64,000 bases of DNA from an uncultured Myxococcales bacterium (lineage in GTDB: Bacteria > Myxococcota > Myxococcia > Myxococcales > Myxococcaceae). This document shows, piece by piece, positions 1 to 8,565 of this stretch. A model generated the notes under the pieces. The model did no database searches. It had not been told where the DNA came from and saw only the letters and a list, made by a program, of their open reading frames with translations. The position numbers and the translations under genes are program-made. Each line of letters begins with the position of its first letter. Positions within the stretch are counted from its first letter, which is position 1. Where the stretch lies: NCBI GenBank assembly GCA_937980205.1, contig CALJKW010000050.1:216597-280596 (forward strand). Direction: 5' to 3'.

Positions 1-180
1 GGCCTCGAGGCCGCGCTCGCGGCGGCGCTCGGCGAGCTTCAGGAAGCTGATCGTCAGGCGCTGGCGGAAGGGCTCACGCGCGCGCGAGGCACCAGGCGTC
101 ATCACCCGAGGGATTCGCCGATCACCGCGACCACAATCGCGACTACCGAGTCCGACAACGCGAGACCGAGCGCCGCGTGA
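1..180 (+). CDS. 3' end of an unidentified gene, possibly a MarR-type regulator tail
   Basis: The first plus-strand frame is open from the window edge to a TGA at 178-180. The first 30 or so residues are Ala/Leu-rich and form an amphipathic helix (ELQEADRQALAEGL), followed by a Thr/Ser/Asn-rich tail. Such a helix resembles the C-terminal dimerisation helix of MarR-family regulators, but the DNA-binding part lies outside the window, so the family is a guess. It may not be coding at all. Confidence 0.3.
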   Translation, partial: GLEAALAAALGELQEADRQALAEGLTRARGTRRHHPRDSPITATTIATTESDNARPSAA

Positions 181-346
181 CGGATATGGGTTCTGAAGAC
201 TTGCCCGCGGTGAGCATTGGCGCCGCGCCGGTGACCGCGATCCCCGTCGCTCAAGACGGCTCGTCGGCCGTACCATGGGGTTCGGGACCGTGAGAATGAG
301 GAAGCATGAACCGCAGAATCACGTCGGGCGCGAGGTAACGCCGCGG

Positions 347-375
347 CCGGAAGAGCCGCGGGAGGCTCTTCCCGG
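347..375 (-). terminator. GC-rich hairpin just after the PilZ gene
   Basis: An 11-bp inverted repeat (CCGGAAGAGCC and GGCTCTTCCCGG, one extra C) encloses a 6-nt loop. It begins 8 nt beyond the stop codon of the minus-strand PilZ gene, the usual place for an intrinsic terminator. No run of U follows on the minus strand, so termination efficiency is uncertain. Confidence 0.45.
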
Positions 376-382
376 CTGCTCG

Positions 383-1177
383 TTACGACAACGACGCTAG
401 ATAGGCTCGGAGTTCTTCTCGGAAGCCAACATCGTCCGGCGAGAATGCGACCCCGACGCCGCCTTGCTCAGAGGCGTCGCGATGGTGAACGACCCGCACG
501 ACGGTGTGGAGGCGGTTGCCGTTGGGAAGGTGGAGGGTGAGTCGGGCTTCACTGTTCAAAGGCGGACGCTCCGGCGTCGCAACAAAGAGTCCCCCCTTCG
601 AGATATTGGTCGCGTGCTCGCGAACGAAGTCATCGACCGTCTTGAACTCGACGGCCAAGAGAACGCGGTAGCGCGTTGAAGCTCGAGCTCCGTCGTCGGG
701 CTGCCCTCGCTGCCCCAATGGCGAACCGCGTCGCGGCGATGTTGGTGGGTCGATACCTGAGGTTGAGTCTGGTGCCCCCTGCAAGGCGCCACGCACGACG
801 TCAGCGACAGCTGTGAAGTTGTCGAAGGTGAAGTGCTCGCCCTCCGATGGCGTCAGGAATCTCCTGGCGAAATCTTCGCGCTTGGCTTGCCGTATGCCGT
901 TCAGCGCGAGAAATCGGCCACCGGCCTTCCGGGTCTGGGCTTCCAGCTGGGAGATGACCCTCGGCGGCGTGAGAGCCGGGTCGAGCTCCACGCAGACGAC
1001 TGCCAGGCTGCGATGCAACGCGACCCGAATCCAGGGGGAACCGAGCGACAACCATCCACCGAGGATCTCGACGAATGCCGCCGCGCGTTCTGCGGACGCA
1101 CTCACGTCCCAGATGAACAGCGCGCTCGCACCTGTGAGGGCCGCTGGAACGAGATCGCGTTGCTGTCGTTGCCCCAC
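383..1177 (-). CDS. PilZ-domain protein (TIGR02266 type) with an N-terminal domain of unknown function
   Basis: 264 aa from a GTG start. The C-terminal ~105 residues form a PilZ domain of the myxobacterial type: an RYRVLLAVEFKT strand, then DDFVREHATNISKGGLFV, ending with an RVVHHR strand. PilZ domains bind cyclic di-GMP, but the canonical RxxxR pair is reduced here to a single RY, as is common in TIGR02266 proteins, so c-di-GMP binding is not assured. Residues 1-130 (FIWDVSASAE..., then a block rich in charged residues) match no family I recognise. A low-complexity linker at ~135-165 separates the halves. It is the last gene of a three-gene unit, starting 9 nt after the 44-aa membrane protein. 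Confidence 0.85.
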   Translation of the reverse strand: MGQRQQRDLVPAALTGASALFIWDVSASAERAAAFVEILGGWLSLGSPWIRVALHRSLAVVCVELDPALTPPRVISQLEAQTRKAGGRFLALNGIRQAKREDFARRFLTPSEGEHFTFDNFTAVADVVRGALQGAPDSTSGIDPPTSPRRGSPLGQRGQPDDGARASTRYRVLLAVEFKTVDDFVREHATNISKGGLFVATPERPPLNSEARLTLHLPNGNRLHTVVRVVHHRDASEQGGVGVAFSPDDVGFREELRAYLASLS

Positions 1178-1186
1178 ACCGTCACC

Positions 1187-1321
1187 TCAACTCGGAACAA
1201 TCAACGTGAGCGCGACGAGCCCAGTCGCGGCGATCAGCGCCTTCAGGTGGACCTTCCGAGCCTGCCTGCGCACCTGCGCAAGCTCCGAGGTGTCGATGAT
1301 CGCTTCCGCTCCACCGTCCAT
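1187..1321 (-). CDS. 44-aa single-pass membrane protein (paralogue of 13594-13734)
   Basis: An ATG at 1321 opens 44 codons. The product has an acidic N-terminus, the block ELAQVRRQARKVHLKAL, and one hydrophobic segment (ALIAATGLVALTLIV) running almost to the end, so it should be an inner-membrane miniprotein with its charged part in the cytoplasm. The same block recurs in the 46-aa product at 13594-13734. Both copies sit directly downstream of a 72-aa membrane-protein gene, so conservation of sequence and order argues that this is a real gene. No known family. Confidence 0.7.
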   Translation of the reverse strand: MDGGAEAIIDTSELAQVRRQARKVHLKALIAATGLVALTLIVPS

Positions 1322-1351
1322 GTCGCGCTGACCGCGCGACGCCAGGTTGAC

Positions 1352-1570
1352 TCAGGTCTTTTCTCGCGCTTGAAACACGCCAAGGGCGCCCGCCCAAAAC
1401 GGAAGAAAGACGGCGAGCCGCCACAGCCGATGTGCATCGACTCCCACGAGAACTGCCGCGACGCACACGCCCGCGACCAGGAGCACCACGCCGAAGCCCA
1501 AGCGGCTGCGCCGCTCGCGCGGGCCGATATTGGCGATGCAGACGGCCGGCGCCTCATTCTCGAGATTCAC
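1352..1570 (-). CDS. 72-aa two-TM membrane protein (paralogue of 13765-13983)
   Basis: The first ~20 residues (AVCIANIGPRERR) are hydrophilic. Two hydrophobic segments follow (FGVVLLVAGVCVAAVLVGV and LWRLAVFLPFWAGALGVFQ), and the protein ends AREKT. About 75% of positions are shared with the 72-aa protein at 13765-13983, including CIANIGPRERR and FLPFWAGA. It is probably an inner-membrane protein of unknown role. The gene starts 58 nt downstream of the efflux operon and leads the unit 72 aa - 44 aa - PilZ. Confidence 0.75.
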   Translation of the reverse strand: MNLENEAPAVCIANIGPRERRSRLGFGVVLLVAGVCVAAVLVGVDAHRLWRLAVFLPFWAGALGVFQAREKT

Positions 1571-1628
1571 GCGGCACCTCGCGCGTCTCGCCGGAGCGGT
1601 TGTGCCGGCGGTTCACCGGTAACGAAAG

Positions 1629-2984
1629 TCATGGCAGCGGGAGCCCTGCGCTGATGTGCAGCGACGCGCGGGCCGAGGCAAGCTCGGTGCGCGCCTGGAT
1701 CTGGCCGACCTCGGCGGCGAAGAGGTCTCGCTCCGCCTGAATCACCTCGACCTGGGTCGTGGAGCCGGCGTTGTAGCGGTCTCGCGCGACCTGCGCCGCG
1801 CGCGCGGCTGCCTGAACCTGCCCCGCCGCCGCCTCGATCTTGACCAACGACGCCGTGAGCCGCTGCCAGTCGGCATGGATCTGATCCCTGGCCTGCAGCC
1901 TGGCACGCTCGACGGCGAGGTTCGCGGTGGCCTCGCTCGCCGCCTGTGCGCTCATGTTCATGAACGTCGGGACGTCGATGCGCCACAAGATGTTGATGCC
2001 GGTGTTGTACACGGCAGCCTGGCCCTGAAAGCCGGTCGCGTTGGTGACGCGCTGCGTGAACTGAGCGGTGATGATCGGCAGCGCGGCGAGTCGCGAGGCT
2101 GTCGCGAACCGACCCGCTGCCACCGCGTCGTCCTCAGCCGCCCGTACCGCCGGCAGCTCGCCGACGCGCTGCTCCAACTCGCCGAAACCCGGCTCCGGGC
2201 GCGTGTCGTCGTCCGGCAGCGGCACGTTCGCGGGCGGCTCGAGCCCACTCACGCTGCGAAGCGACCGTCGCGTCGTCGCGACCAGCGACTCGGTATCCGC
2301 CACCACCTGGCGGGTTCGCTGGACCTCGGCCTTCGCGCGCAGCAGATCGAGCTCGGTGCTCGCACCGGCGCTCGCTCGAATCTCCATCAGCTTGAGCTGC
2401 GCCTCAGCCACGCTCGCCGACTTCTTGGCCGACTCGCGCACCGCAAGCGCCGCCGCGTATCCATAGTAGGCGCCGACGACCTGGCGCTTCACGAAGTCGC
2501 GCGCCAGCTGCTCGCGGTGCTCCGCGCCCGAGACGCTCGAGGACGCCGCCATCACCCGCCACCACCTTCCCGCGTCGATCAACGGCAGCTCGAACCGCAA
2601 CACCGCGTCGAGCTGATCGCTCGGGATGATCACGGTCTTCGACGAGCAGAGGTGGTTCGCCGAGCAGACCTGCCCTGACGCGCAGTCGGCGTCGACCTGG
2701 CAGGCCTTGAGAAACTGCCCCATGTTCTCGGCAGGGTTGACGAAGCTGGGAAACGCGACTTCGGCTGCGACCTGGTTGTGCGTCCAACCGGCGTTCGCAG
2801 TGAGCGAAGGCAGCAGGCCGGACCACGCGGTGCGGAAGTCCGCCGCCGCCCGTTCCCTCTGCTGCGCCGAAATCAGCCGATCGAGGTTCTGCTGGTCCGC
2901 TGAATCGACGAACTGCGCGAGACCGGGGGTCTGCGCGGCTGCGCTCGTTGCCAGCACCAATGCGGCCACTCCCGGCGTTCTCAC
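1629..2984 (-). CDS. TolC-family outer-membrane efflux protein with a Cys-rich insert
   Basis: 451 aa with a short N-terminal signal (VAALVLATSAAAQ). It shows the two repeated OEP halves made of long Ala/Gln/Glu-rich helices (e.g. AQLKLMEIRASAGASTELDL and RYNAGSTTQVEVIQAERDL). This is the outer-membrane channel of the tripartite pump; its ATG overlaps the RND gene by 4 nt. Oddity: around residues 94-115 the first half carries an insert with four cysteines (CQVDADCASGQVCS...LC), a pattern common in secreted myxobacterial proteins but foreign to TolC. It would sit in or near the surface-exposed beta-barrel loops and may form two disulfides. Confidence 0.93.
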   Translation of the reverse strand: MRTPGVAALVLATSAAAQTPGLAQFVDSADQQNLDRLISAQQRERAAADFRTAWSGLLPSLTANAGWTHNQVAAEVAFPSFVNPAENMGQFLKACQVDADCASGQVCSANHLCSSKTVIIPSDQLDAVLRFELPLIDAGRWWRVMAASSSVSGAEHREQLARDFVKRQVVGAYYGYAAALAVRESAKKSASVAEAQLKLMEIRASAGASTELDLLRAKAEVQRTRQVVADTESLVATTRRSLRSVSGLEPPANVPLPDDDTRPEPGFGELEQRVGELPAVRAAEDDAVAAGRFATASRLAALPIITAQFTQRVTNATGFQGQAAVYNTGINILWRIDVPTFMNMSAQAASEATANLAVERARLQARDQIHADWQRLTASLVKIEAAAGQVQAAARAAQVARDRYNAGSTTQVEVIQAERDLFAAEVGQIQARTELASARASLHISAGLPLP

Positions 2985-5900
2985 TTGCCCGCCTCCGTCG
3001 GAAGGTCCGCCACGCGCAGCGGTGCCTGCACGACAGCGGCCTTCGCCGCCCGTGGCTCCGCATCCGAAGCGTCCGACAGGGGGTCGATCGTGGTCGGGGA
3101 ATCCTCAGGTACACCTCGGAGCCGCCTGATGAAGCGCGACACGTCATCGAACAGCGAGTAGACGACCGGCACGGCGAGCAACGTGAGGACCAGCGACAAG
3201 ACCTGGCCGCCCACGACGACGCCGGCCGTCGCCCGCGAGAACCCCGACCCGACGCCCTTCGCCGTGACCAGCGGGATCATTCCGGCGACGAAGGCGCTCG
3301 TCGTCATCAGAATCGGGCGGAGACGGTGCTTGTTCGCGGTCATGATCGCCTCGAGGCGCGCCAGGCCTCCCTCGCGCAGTTGGTTCGTGTGATCGATCTG
3401 AAGAATGGCGTTCTTCTTCACCACGCCGAACAGCACGAAGATGCCGAGAAAGCTGTACAGGTCGATGGCTTGATTGAAGAGGATGATCGACGCGATCGCG
3501 AAGGGGAGCGTGAGCGGCAGCGACACGAGGATCGTCACAGGGTGGAGCCACGACTCGAACTGCGCTGCCAGGATCAGGTACATGAAGAGGAACGAGGCAA
3601 GCAGGCCGAGAGCGAACGAGAAGAAGACCTCTTTCATGATCTTCGTCTGGCCGACCGGCTTCGCGGCGAAGCCCGGAGGCAACTTCGAGGCCTCGTCCTC
3701 CAGGATCGCCTTCATCTTGTCGCCGACGTCGTTGTCGCCGTATCCCGGCCCTGCGTTCGCCATGAAGGTGATCTGGCGCTCGCGCTGATACCGCGAGATG
3801 GTCGCCGGACCTTCGCCAGGAATCACCTTCACCACGTCAGCCAGGGTCACGAGGCCGAGCTTTCTCGAGGGCACGGTGATGAGGCTCAGCGCTTCCTGGC
3901 TGGTGCGGTACTCCGGCGTCGATCGCAGGCGGATGTCGTACTGTTCTCCGCCCTCGGAGAAGTTCGAGATCTTCTGTCCAGCGACGAGGTATTGCAGCGC
4001 CTGCGCCACGTCGACCACCTGCACGCCGAGGTCCGCGGCACGCTCCCTATCGACGTGCACCCCGAGCTCCGGTTTGCCCACGACCATCGAGGAGTCGACG
4101 TCGACGGCGCCGGTGGCCTCTTTGTGCAATCGCTCGAGGATGCGGTTGTTTGCCTTCTCGAGCAGCTTCAAGTCCGGTCCAGCAAGCAAGTACTGGATTC
4201 GCGCAGTCGCCATGCCGCCGCCAAACTCGCTCACATCGGCGACGGTGACTCGCAAGTCGGGAGGCAACGTCGGCAGGATCTTCTCGCGCACGAGGTTGCG
4301 CAGCTCGTCCTGTGACCGCTTCCGCTGGTCCGGCGGCAGCAACTTCACGAAGATTCGCGCCAGGTTCGGCGTGCGGGTGACGTCATCTCCGATCGTCAGC
4401 AGCGTCGCCGTGACTTCGGGCAGCTCGCGAATGATTCGAGCTACGCGCTCTCCGACCAGCTCGGTGCTCGCAACGCTACGGCCCTCGGGCAGGCGCACCA
4501 GCACCTCGAACTGTGCGCGATCGTCGAGCGGGAGAAAGCCCTTCCTTGCAGCCTTGCCGAGCGGCACGACAGCCACGAGGGCGGCCACCGCCGCGAGCAT
4601 GATGACCCACCGGTGGCTCATCGCAAACCGGAGCATCACCACGTAGCCGCGCTCGATTGGCCGGTAGAAGACGTCGACCACCCGCTCGAGAAAGGGCTTC
4701 TGGTCGGTCTTCTTGTGAGGCTTGAGCCAGCGGCTCGCGAGCATCGGGGTGAGCGAGAAGCTGACGAACAACGACACCGCGATGGAGAACGCCATCGTGA
4801 CGCCGAACGGCCCGAGGAAGCGGCCAGGAATGCCGCCGATGAACGCGATCGGGAGGAACACGGCGATCAGCGACAGCGTCGACGCGAGCACGGCGAGTCC
4901 GATCTCCCTCGGGCCCGTCACGGCAGCCTTCCGCGGGTGCTCCCCGTGATCCTCCACGCGGCGGAAGATGTTCTCCAGCACGACGATCGCGTCGTCGATC
5001 ACGATGCCGACGGCCAGCGCCAGGGCGAGCAGGGTGATCGAGTTGAGGGTGTAGCCCTGGAGCTTCATCAGCGCGAACGTGCCGATGATGGAAGTGGGAA
5101 TGGCGAGCGCCGCGATGATGGTGCTGCGCAGGTTGCCGAGGAAGAGCAGCACCACGAGGGCAGCAAGGATCGCCCCGAAGATCAGGTGCTCCGTCACGGC
5201 GTCGGCGGCCGTCTTGATGACCGCCGCGCCGTCGCGCTGCACCTCGAGCGCGTAACCTGAGGGCAGCTCCCGCTGAATGTCAGCGAGACGGCTCTTGGCG
5301 GCATCGGCGACCGCCACGGTGTTGGTCCCTGACTGCTTGCGCAGCGAGATGAGCACCGTGCGCTCGCCGTTCCACATCGCGGTCGTCGAGATGTCTTCGA
5401 CGCCGTCTTCGACCTTGGCGATCTCGTCGAGACGAATCGAGCGGCCCACCTGGTCGCGAATGATGATCGCGCGCAGCTCCTCGATGCTCGCGACCCGTCC
5501 CTGCACGCGCACGCTCAAGTAGTCGCGGCTGACGTCGACACGGCCTCCGGGGAGCGTGATGTTCTGCGCGTTGATGGCGCCCGCGACCTCGAGGGGGCTG
5601 ACGCCGAGGCCCTTCAGCTTGATCGGGTCGACGAGCACGTTGATCTGCCGCTTTCGCCCGCCGATCAGCTGTGCCTGGCCGATGCCGGTCACCGTCTCGA
5701 GGCGGCGGCGAACGATCCGGTCGGCCAGGTCGGTGATCTCGCGGACATCTTTGCCCTGGCCCCGCAGCGCGACGTAAAGAATCGGCTGCGCATCGGGGTC
5801 GAACTTCATCACCACCGGTGGGTCGATGCCGCGCGGCAGCTCGGGCATCACGGTGTTGATCTTCTGCTGCACCTCCTGCGCCGCGACGTCGACGTTCTTT

Positions 5901-6196
5901 TCGAGGTTGAACTGGATGATGACGGAGGACACGCCCTCTGCCGACTGGGAGCGCAGTTCGTCGACACCCGACAGCGTACTGATGGCAGCCTCGATGCGCT
6001 CCGAGACGTCGCGCTCCATGTCTTCTGGCGAGCTGCCCGGGAGAATCGTGGTCACGACGATGACGGGGAAGTCGATCTTGGGGAACTGATCGACGCCGAG
6101 CTGCCGGTAGAACACACCACCGACGACGAGGATGATCAGCGAGAGCACCGTCGCGAAGACGGGGCGCTTGACGCACAACTCAGCGAGCCATTGCAT
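2981..6196 (-). CDS. RND efflux transporter, AcrB/HAE1-like inner-membrane pump
   Basis: 1071 aa, full length for the family. TM1 is at residues ~12-30, followed by the porter domain opening DQFPKIDFPVIVVTT; then come TM2-6, a second periplasmic domain and TM7-12. The proton-relay acids are present as GIVIDDAIVVLEN (D401/D402), and the paired Lys lies in GVVKKNAILQIDHTNQL in the second membrane half. The pump exports hydrophobic drugs or lipophilic compounds using the proton gradient, together with the adjacent fusion protein and TolC. The C-terminal ~45 residues are an acidic/Ala-rich cytoplasmic tail. The start is ATG, 12 nt after the MFP stop; its stop overlaps the TolC start. Confidence 0.97.
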   Translation of the reverse strand: MQWLAELCVKRPVFATVLSLIILVVGGVFYRQLGVDQFPKIDFPVIVVTTILPGSSPEDMERDVSERIEAAISTLSGVDELRSQSAEGVSSVIIQFNLEKNVDVAAQEVQQKINTVMPELPRGIDPPVVMKFDPDAQPILYVALRGQGKDVREITDLADRIVRRRLETVTGIGQAQLIGGRKRQINVLVDPIKLKGLGVSPLEVAGAINAQNITLPGGRVDVSRDYLSVRVQGRVASIEELRAIIIRDQVGRSIRLDEIAKVEDGVEDISTTAMWNGERTVLISLRKQSGTNTVAVADAAKSRLADIQRELPSGYALEVQRDGAAVIKTAADAVTEHLIFGAILAALVVLLFLGNLRSTIIAALAIPTSIIGTFALMKLQGYTLNSITLLALALAVGIVIDDAIVVLENIFRRVEDHGEHPRKAAVTGPREIGLAVLASTLSLIAVFLPIAFIGGIPGRFLGPFGVTMAFSIAVSLFVSFSLTPMLASRWLKPHKKTDQKPFLERVVDVFYRPIERGYVVMLRFAMSHRWVIMLAAVAALVAVVPLGKAARKGFLPLDDRAQFEVLVRLPEGRSVASTELVGERVARIIRELPEVTATLLTIGDDVTRTPNLARIFVKLLPPDQRKRSQDELRNLVREKILPTLPPDLRVTVADVSEFGGGMATARIQYLLAGPDLKLLEKANNRILERLHKEATGAVDVDSSMVVGKPELGVHVDRERAADLGVQVVDVAQALQYLVAGQKISNFSEGGEQYDIRLRSTPEYRTSQEALSLITVPSRKLGLVTLADVVKVIPGEGPATISRYQRERQITFMANAGPGYGDNDVGDKMKAILEDEASKLPPGFAAKPVGQTKIMKEVFFSFALGLLASFLFMYLILAAQFESWLHPVTILVSLPLTLPFAIASIILFNQAIDLYSFLGIFVLFGVVKKNAILQIDHTNQLREGGLARLEAIMTANKHRLRPILMTTSAFVAGMIPLVTAKGVGSGFSRATAGVVVGGQVLSLVLTLLAVPVVYSLFDDVSRFIRRLRGVPEDSPTTIDPLSDASDAEPRAAKAAVVQAPLRVADLPTEAGK

Positions 6197-6208
6197 GGGA
6201 GTCTCCCG

Positions 6209-7279
6209 TCACTGAATCGACGAGCCGTCCTGCAGGCCCGGCGGCGGATTGATGATGACCTTGTCGCCGGCCGCCAGTGGCTCGAAGACCGTGACGCGCC
6301 CGTCCTTCTGTACACCGGTGCGCACAACCAACTCGAAGGCCTTGCCGTTTCGGGCCAGGAACATGCGGTTGGTGGTTCCCTCCACCTTGATCGCGTCGAT
6401 CGGCACCGTCGGCTGCTCGTCCTCACCGACCGTCAGGCGTGCGATGGCGAACATGCCCGGCCGTAGGTGGCCGTCCGGGTTCTTCGCCGTCGCCTCGATG
6501 ATCAGGTCTCGGGTGTTGACACGGAGGTTGGGGCTGACGAAGCGGACCGTGGCTGGGAAGAGCTTGCCCGGGTACGCCGACACCTCGAGGTCGAGGGTCT
6601 GGCCGATCTTCACCAGGGCGACGGCCGGCTCGGGAACCGAGATCGACACCCGCACCGGGTCGACGAGGTAGACGCTCGCGACGCGGGTCGGTGGCTGCAC
6701 GTACTCACCCACGTTCACGTAGCGCTCGCCGATGATCCCGTCGATGGGGGCGCGGATCACCGTGTCGCCAGCGAGCTTCCCAGCCAGGTCGGCGTTCGCT
6801 TGCGCGGCGTTGGCCTGATACAGCTGGGACGTACACTGCGTCTTCAGGCGGTCGTGCTCCGCTTTGGGGATCGCGCCCTGACTGAACAACGTGTCGGCGC
6901 GGTCGCACTCCTGCTTGGCGAGTGAAACCTGGGTCTGCGCGGCCTGCGACTGCGCCATCGCGGCGGCGGCCTGAAACGTCGCGGCCTTCGAGTCGACCAC
7001 CGCCAGAACCTGGCCGAGCTTCACCGGCATGCCACGCTCGACATAGGTCGCGGTGACACGCCCGCCGACGTTGGCGGCGACCTCCGACTGCCGATCTGCC
7101 AGCACGCTGCCAGTGATGGTCAGGTAGCGCGGCATTTTCTGGTGCCGCACTTCATCCACCTCCACCTTCACGGGAGTCAGTGCAACCAGCTCCGGCTTCT
7201 GGGACCCGGCCTCCGATACCGGCGCCGGCTTCTGGCAGGCGGCGAGGAGCAGCAGTGCTGTGGCGACGAGGCGAATCAT
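6209..7279 (-). CDS. RND periplasmic adaptor (membrane fusion) lipoprotein
   Basis: 356 aa from the ATG at 7279, chosen because it begins a classic lipoprotein signal (MIRLVATALLLLAAC) and overlaps the TetR stop by 4 nt; an in-frame ATG at 7312 would bury the signal. Domains in order: lipoyl/barrel-sandwich half (EVAANVGGRVTATYVERGM), alpha hairpin (~100-170, rich in Ala/Gln), second lipoyl half (IRAPIDGIIGERYVNVGEYV), beta-barrel and membrane-proximal domain. It bridges the RND pump and the TolC channel. Gene order tetR-MFP-RND-OEP with 4-nt overlaps points to one tightly coupled transcript. Confidence 0.95.
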   Translation of the reverse strand: MIRLVATALLLLAACQKPAPVSEAGSQKPELVALTPVKVEVDEVRHQKMPRYLTITGSVLADRQSEVAANVGGRVTATYVERGMPVKLGQVLAVVDSKAATFQAAAAMAQSQAAQTQVSLAKQECDRADTLFSQGAIPKAEHDRLKTQCTSQLYQANAAQANADLAGKLAGDTVIRAPIDGIIGERYVNVGEYVQPPTRVASVYLVDPVRVSISVPEPAVALVKIGQTLDLEVSAYPGKLFPATVRFVSPNLRVNTRDLIIEATAKNPDGHLRPGMFAIARLTVGEDEQPTVPIDAIKVEGTTNRMFLARNGKAFELVVRTGVQKDGRVTVFEPLAAGDKVIINPPPGLQDGSSIQ

Positions 7280-7920
7280 GGTGCGGTTCCTTTGGTGCGT
7301 GGCAGACGCCATTCGTTGCCGGTGCGCTTGCGACGAGGCGGGGCCAACGCGCGGGCGAAGAGCCGTGCGATGTCGTCGAGGTACTCGCGCTGCGACGTCG
7401 CCGAATAGGGTTGCTTGAGCATGTACGCCGTGAAGACCCGCGTCTGAATCGCCCCGAGCATGGCGGTCGCGGCGCTCTCCAGCGCCGGCGAGTCGACGAG
7501 GCCCTTGGTCATCGCCTGCTCCAGCCAGCAGGTGAGAGCCTTGACGAGCCTCAGCGGGCCCACGCGCTTCGCGTCGAAGATCTTCGTGTGCGCGATGCCA
7601 CTCTCACGCAGCGCCGCGATGCACGGGATGATCTCCGCAAAAAAGTCCCAGGTGGCCGAGAAGTGACTGACGAGCTGCGCTTCCAGTGGCCGCGAGTCGG
7701 GGCCTGTCGCGTACTGCCCGAGCAGCGGCGGCTCGGCCGGAGGCCGCAGCGCGTGGAGCATGAGCTCTTCGCGGCTTCCGAAGCGCTTGAGCAAGGCCGG
7801 GCCCGACACGTGCAGCTTCGCGGCGACCTTGTCGAGCGAAACTGCGGGCCCATGCTCCAGCACGCACGCGCGCATCGTCGAAAGAATCTGCTCGTTGCTG
7901 ATCAGGCGCGGGCGCGGCAA
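7276..7920 (-). CDS. TetR-family repressor of the efflux operon
   Basis: The N-terminal helix-turn-helix (SLDKVAAKLHVSGPALLKRF) follows an LISNEQILSTM helix; the rest is an all-helical ligand domain. The frame is open back to an ATG at 7995. However, a perfect 24-bp palindrome and a fair promoter (TTGCGA, 17-nt spacer, TACTAA) lie at 7926-7949, inside that extension. I therefore favour the TTG at 7920, which places the HTH helix about 10 residues from the N-terminus as is usual for TetR proteins and makes the message nearly leaderless. It most likely represses itself and the pump genes and is released by a pump substrate. The start choice is inference. Confidence 0.85.
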   Translation of the reverse strand: MPRPRLISNEQILSTMRACVLEHGPAVSLDKVAAKLHVSGPALLKRFGSREELMLHALRPPAEPPLLGQYATGPDSRPLEAQLVSHFSATWDFFAEIIPCIAALRESGIAHTKIFDAKRVGPLRLVKALTCWLEQAMTKGLVDSPALESAATAMLGAIQTRVFTAYMLKQPYSATSQREYLDDIARLFARALAPPRRKRTGNEWRLPRTKGTAP

Positions 7921-7925
7921 GGTGA

Positions 7926-7949
7926 ACGTTAGTAATCCGTTACTAACGT
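7926..7949. promoter_or_regulatory. TetR operator, perfect 10-bp inverted repeat
   Basis: ACGTTAGTAA - TCCG - TTACTAACGT. It covers the proposed -10 (TACTAA, minus strand 7934-7929) and spacer of the efflux tetR promoter, the usual site for autorepression. Its sequence differs from the palindromes before the other two tetR genes, so each regulator probably has its own site. Confidence 0.7.
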
Positions 7950-7991
7950 GCTCGCAAGCTGAACGCCCGTGCACAGCGGCTCCGATTGGCA

Positions 7992-8141
7992 TCACACGCG
8001 CCTGGCCGAGACCCAGAAGAAGTCGAGGTGACGCGACACCTCCGCGTTGAAGTCCCTCGAGTGTCGTTGTCTCCGAGGAGTCGATCGGTGGAGGCCCCCA
8101 AGGATCACCAGCGGGTCGATCAACGCCCGGGTCAGGGCGAC
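7992..8141 (-). pseudogene. C-terminal remnant of a TetR-family gene
   Basis: The last 49 codons of a minus-strand frame read ALIDPLVILGG ... RDFNAEVSRHLDFFW. They align without gaps to the end of the TetR protein at 9680-10300 (ELMGPLMMLRM ... KGFQAEVGAHLNFFW). Nothing upstream in this frame resembles a helix-turn-helix and no start codon fits. It is therefore the stub of a third, lost TetR paralogue, left between the efflux tetR and the 134-aa gene. Confidence 0.6.
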
Positions 8142-8160
8142 CCGACTGGGGTGCGCTCCC

Positions 8161-8565
8161 TCAGGCGACATAGAGGCGGCGTGCGATGAGTTGCCCAGCT
8201 TCTTCGATGTCGACCGCCATCGACCGTTCCCCTTTCGAGAAGGCCGCACGAAAGTCGTCGCGGTCCTTGTCCGGCAGGCGGGCTGGCTCGATGACGCGCG
8301 CGCCGGATACCGAGGCACTGCGCGCCAGCCGATCGAGACTCCGCCTCGAGTACGCCGAGAAGTCGATTGTCAGTAGAAGGGCCGCTGGAACCCTCGTCGC
8401 GTGGAAGGTGCAGACCGACGTCACCTGCTCGAGGCTGAACGTCTCGACCAGCTCCGCAAAGAACGCTTTGAGCGTGCCAGGGGCCGGGATGCTCTCCCAA
8501 ACGACGACGAGTTCGAAGGTGGGTCTCGCCAGGGTGCCCTCTCGTTCAAGCGCGTGGTGCCACAC
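8161..8565 (-). CDS. 134-aa hypothetical protein coupled to a TetR gene
   Basis: The start overlaps the last 20 nt of the tetR gene at 8546-9202, so the two are co-translated. The product is soluble, mixed alpha/beta (FELVVVWESIPAPGTL, a hydrophobic AALLLTIDF strand, then charged DKDRDDFRAAFSKGER). The order 'strand, Arg-rich helix, DDFRAAF, helix' weakly resembles residues 60-130 of the PilZ protein at 383-1177 (KREDFARRFLTPSEGE), so it may be a stand-alone version of that unknown N-terminal domain. That resemblance is by eye only. Confidence 0.65.
   Translation of the reverse strand: MWHHALEREGTLARPTFELVVVWESIPAPGTLKAFFAELVETFSLEQVTSVCTFHATRVPAALLLTIDFSAYSRRSLDRLARSASVSGARVIEPARLPDKDRDDFRAAFSKGERSMAVDIEEAGQLIARRLYVA

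Noticed and set aside
2948..4315. 455-codon plus-strand frame opposite the RND pump
   Set aside because: Antisense shadow of a full-length AcrB-like protein.
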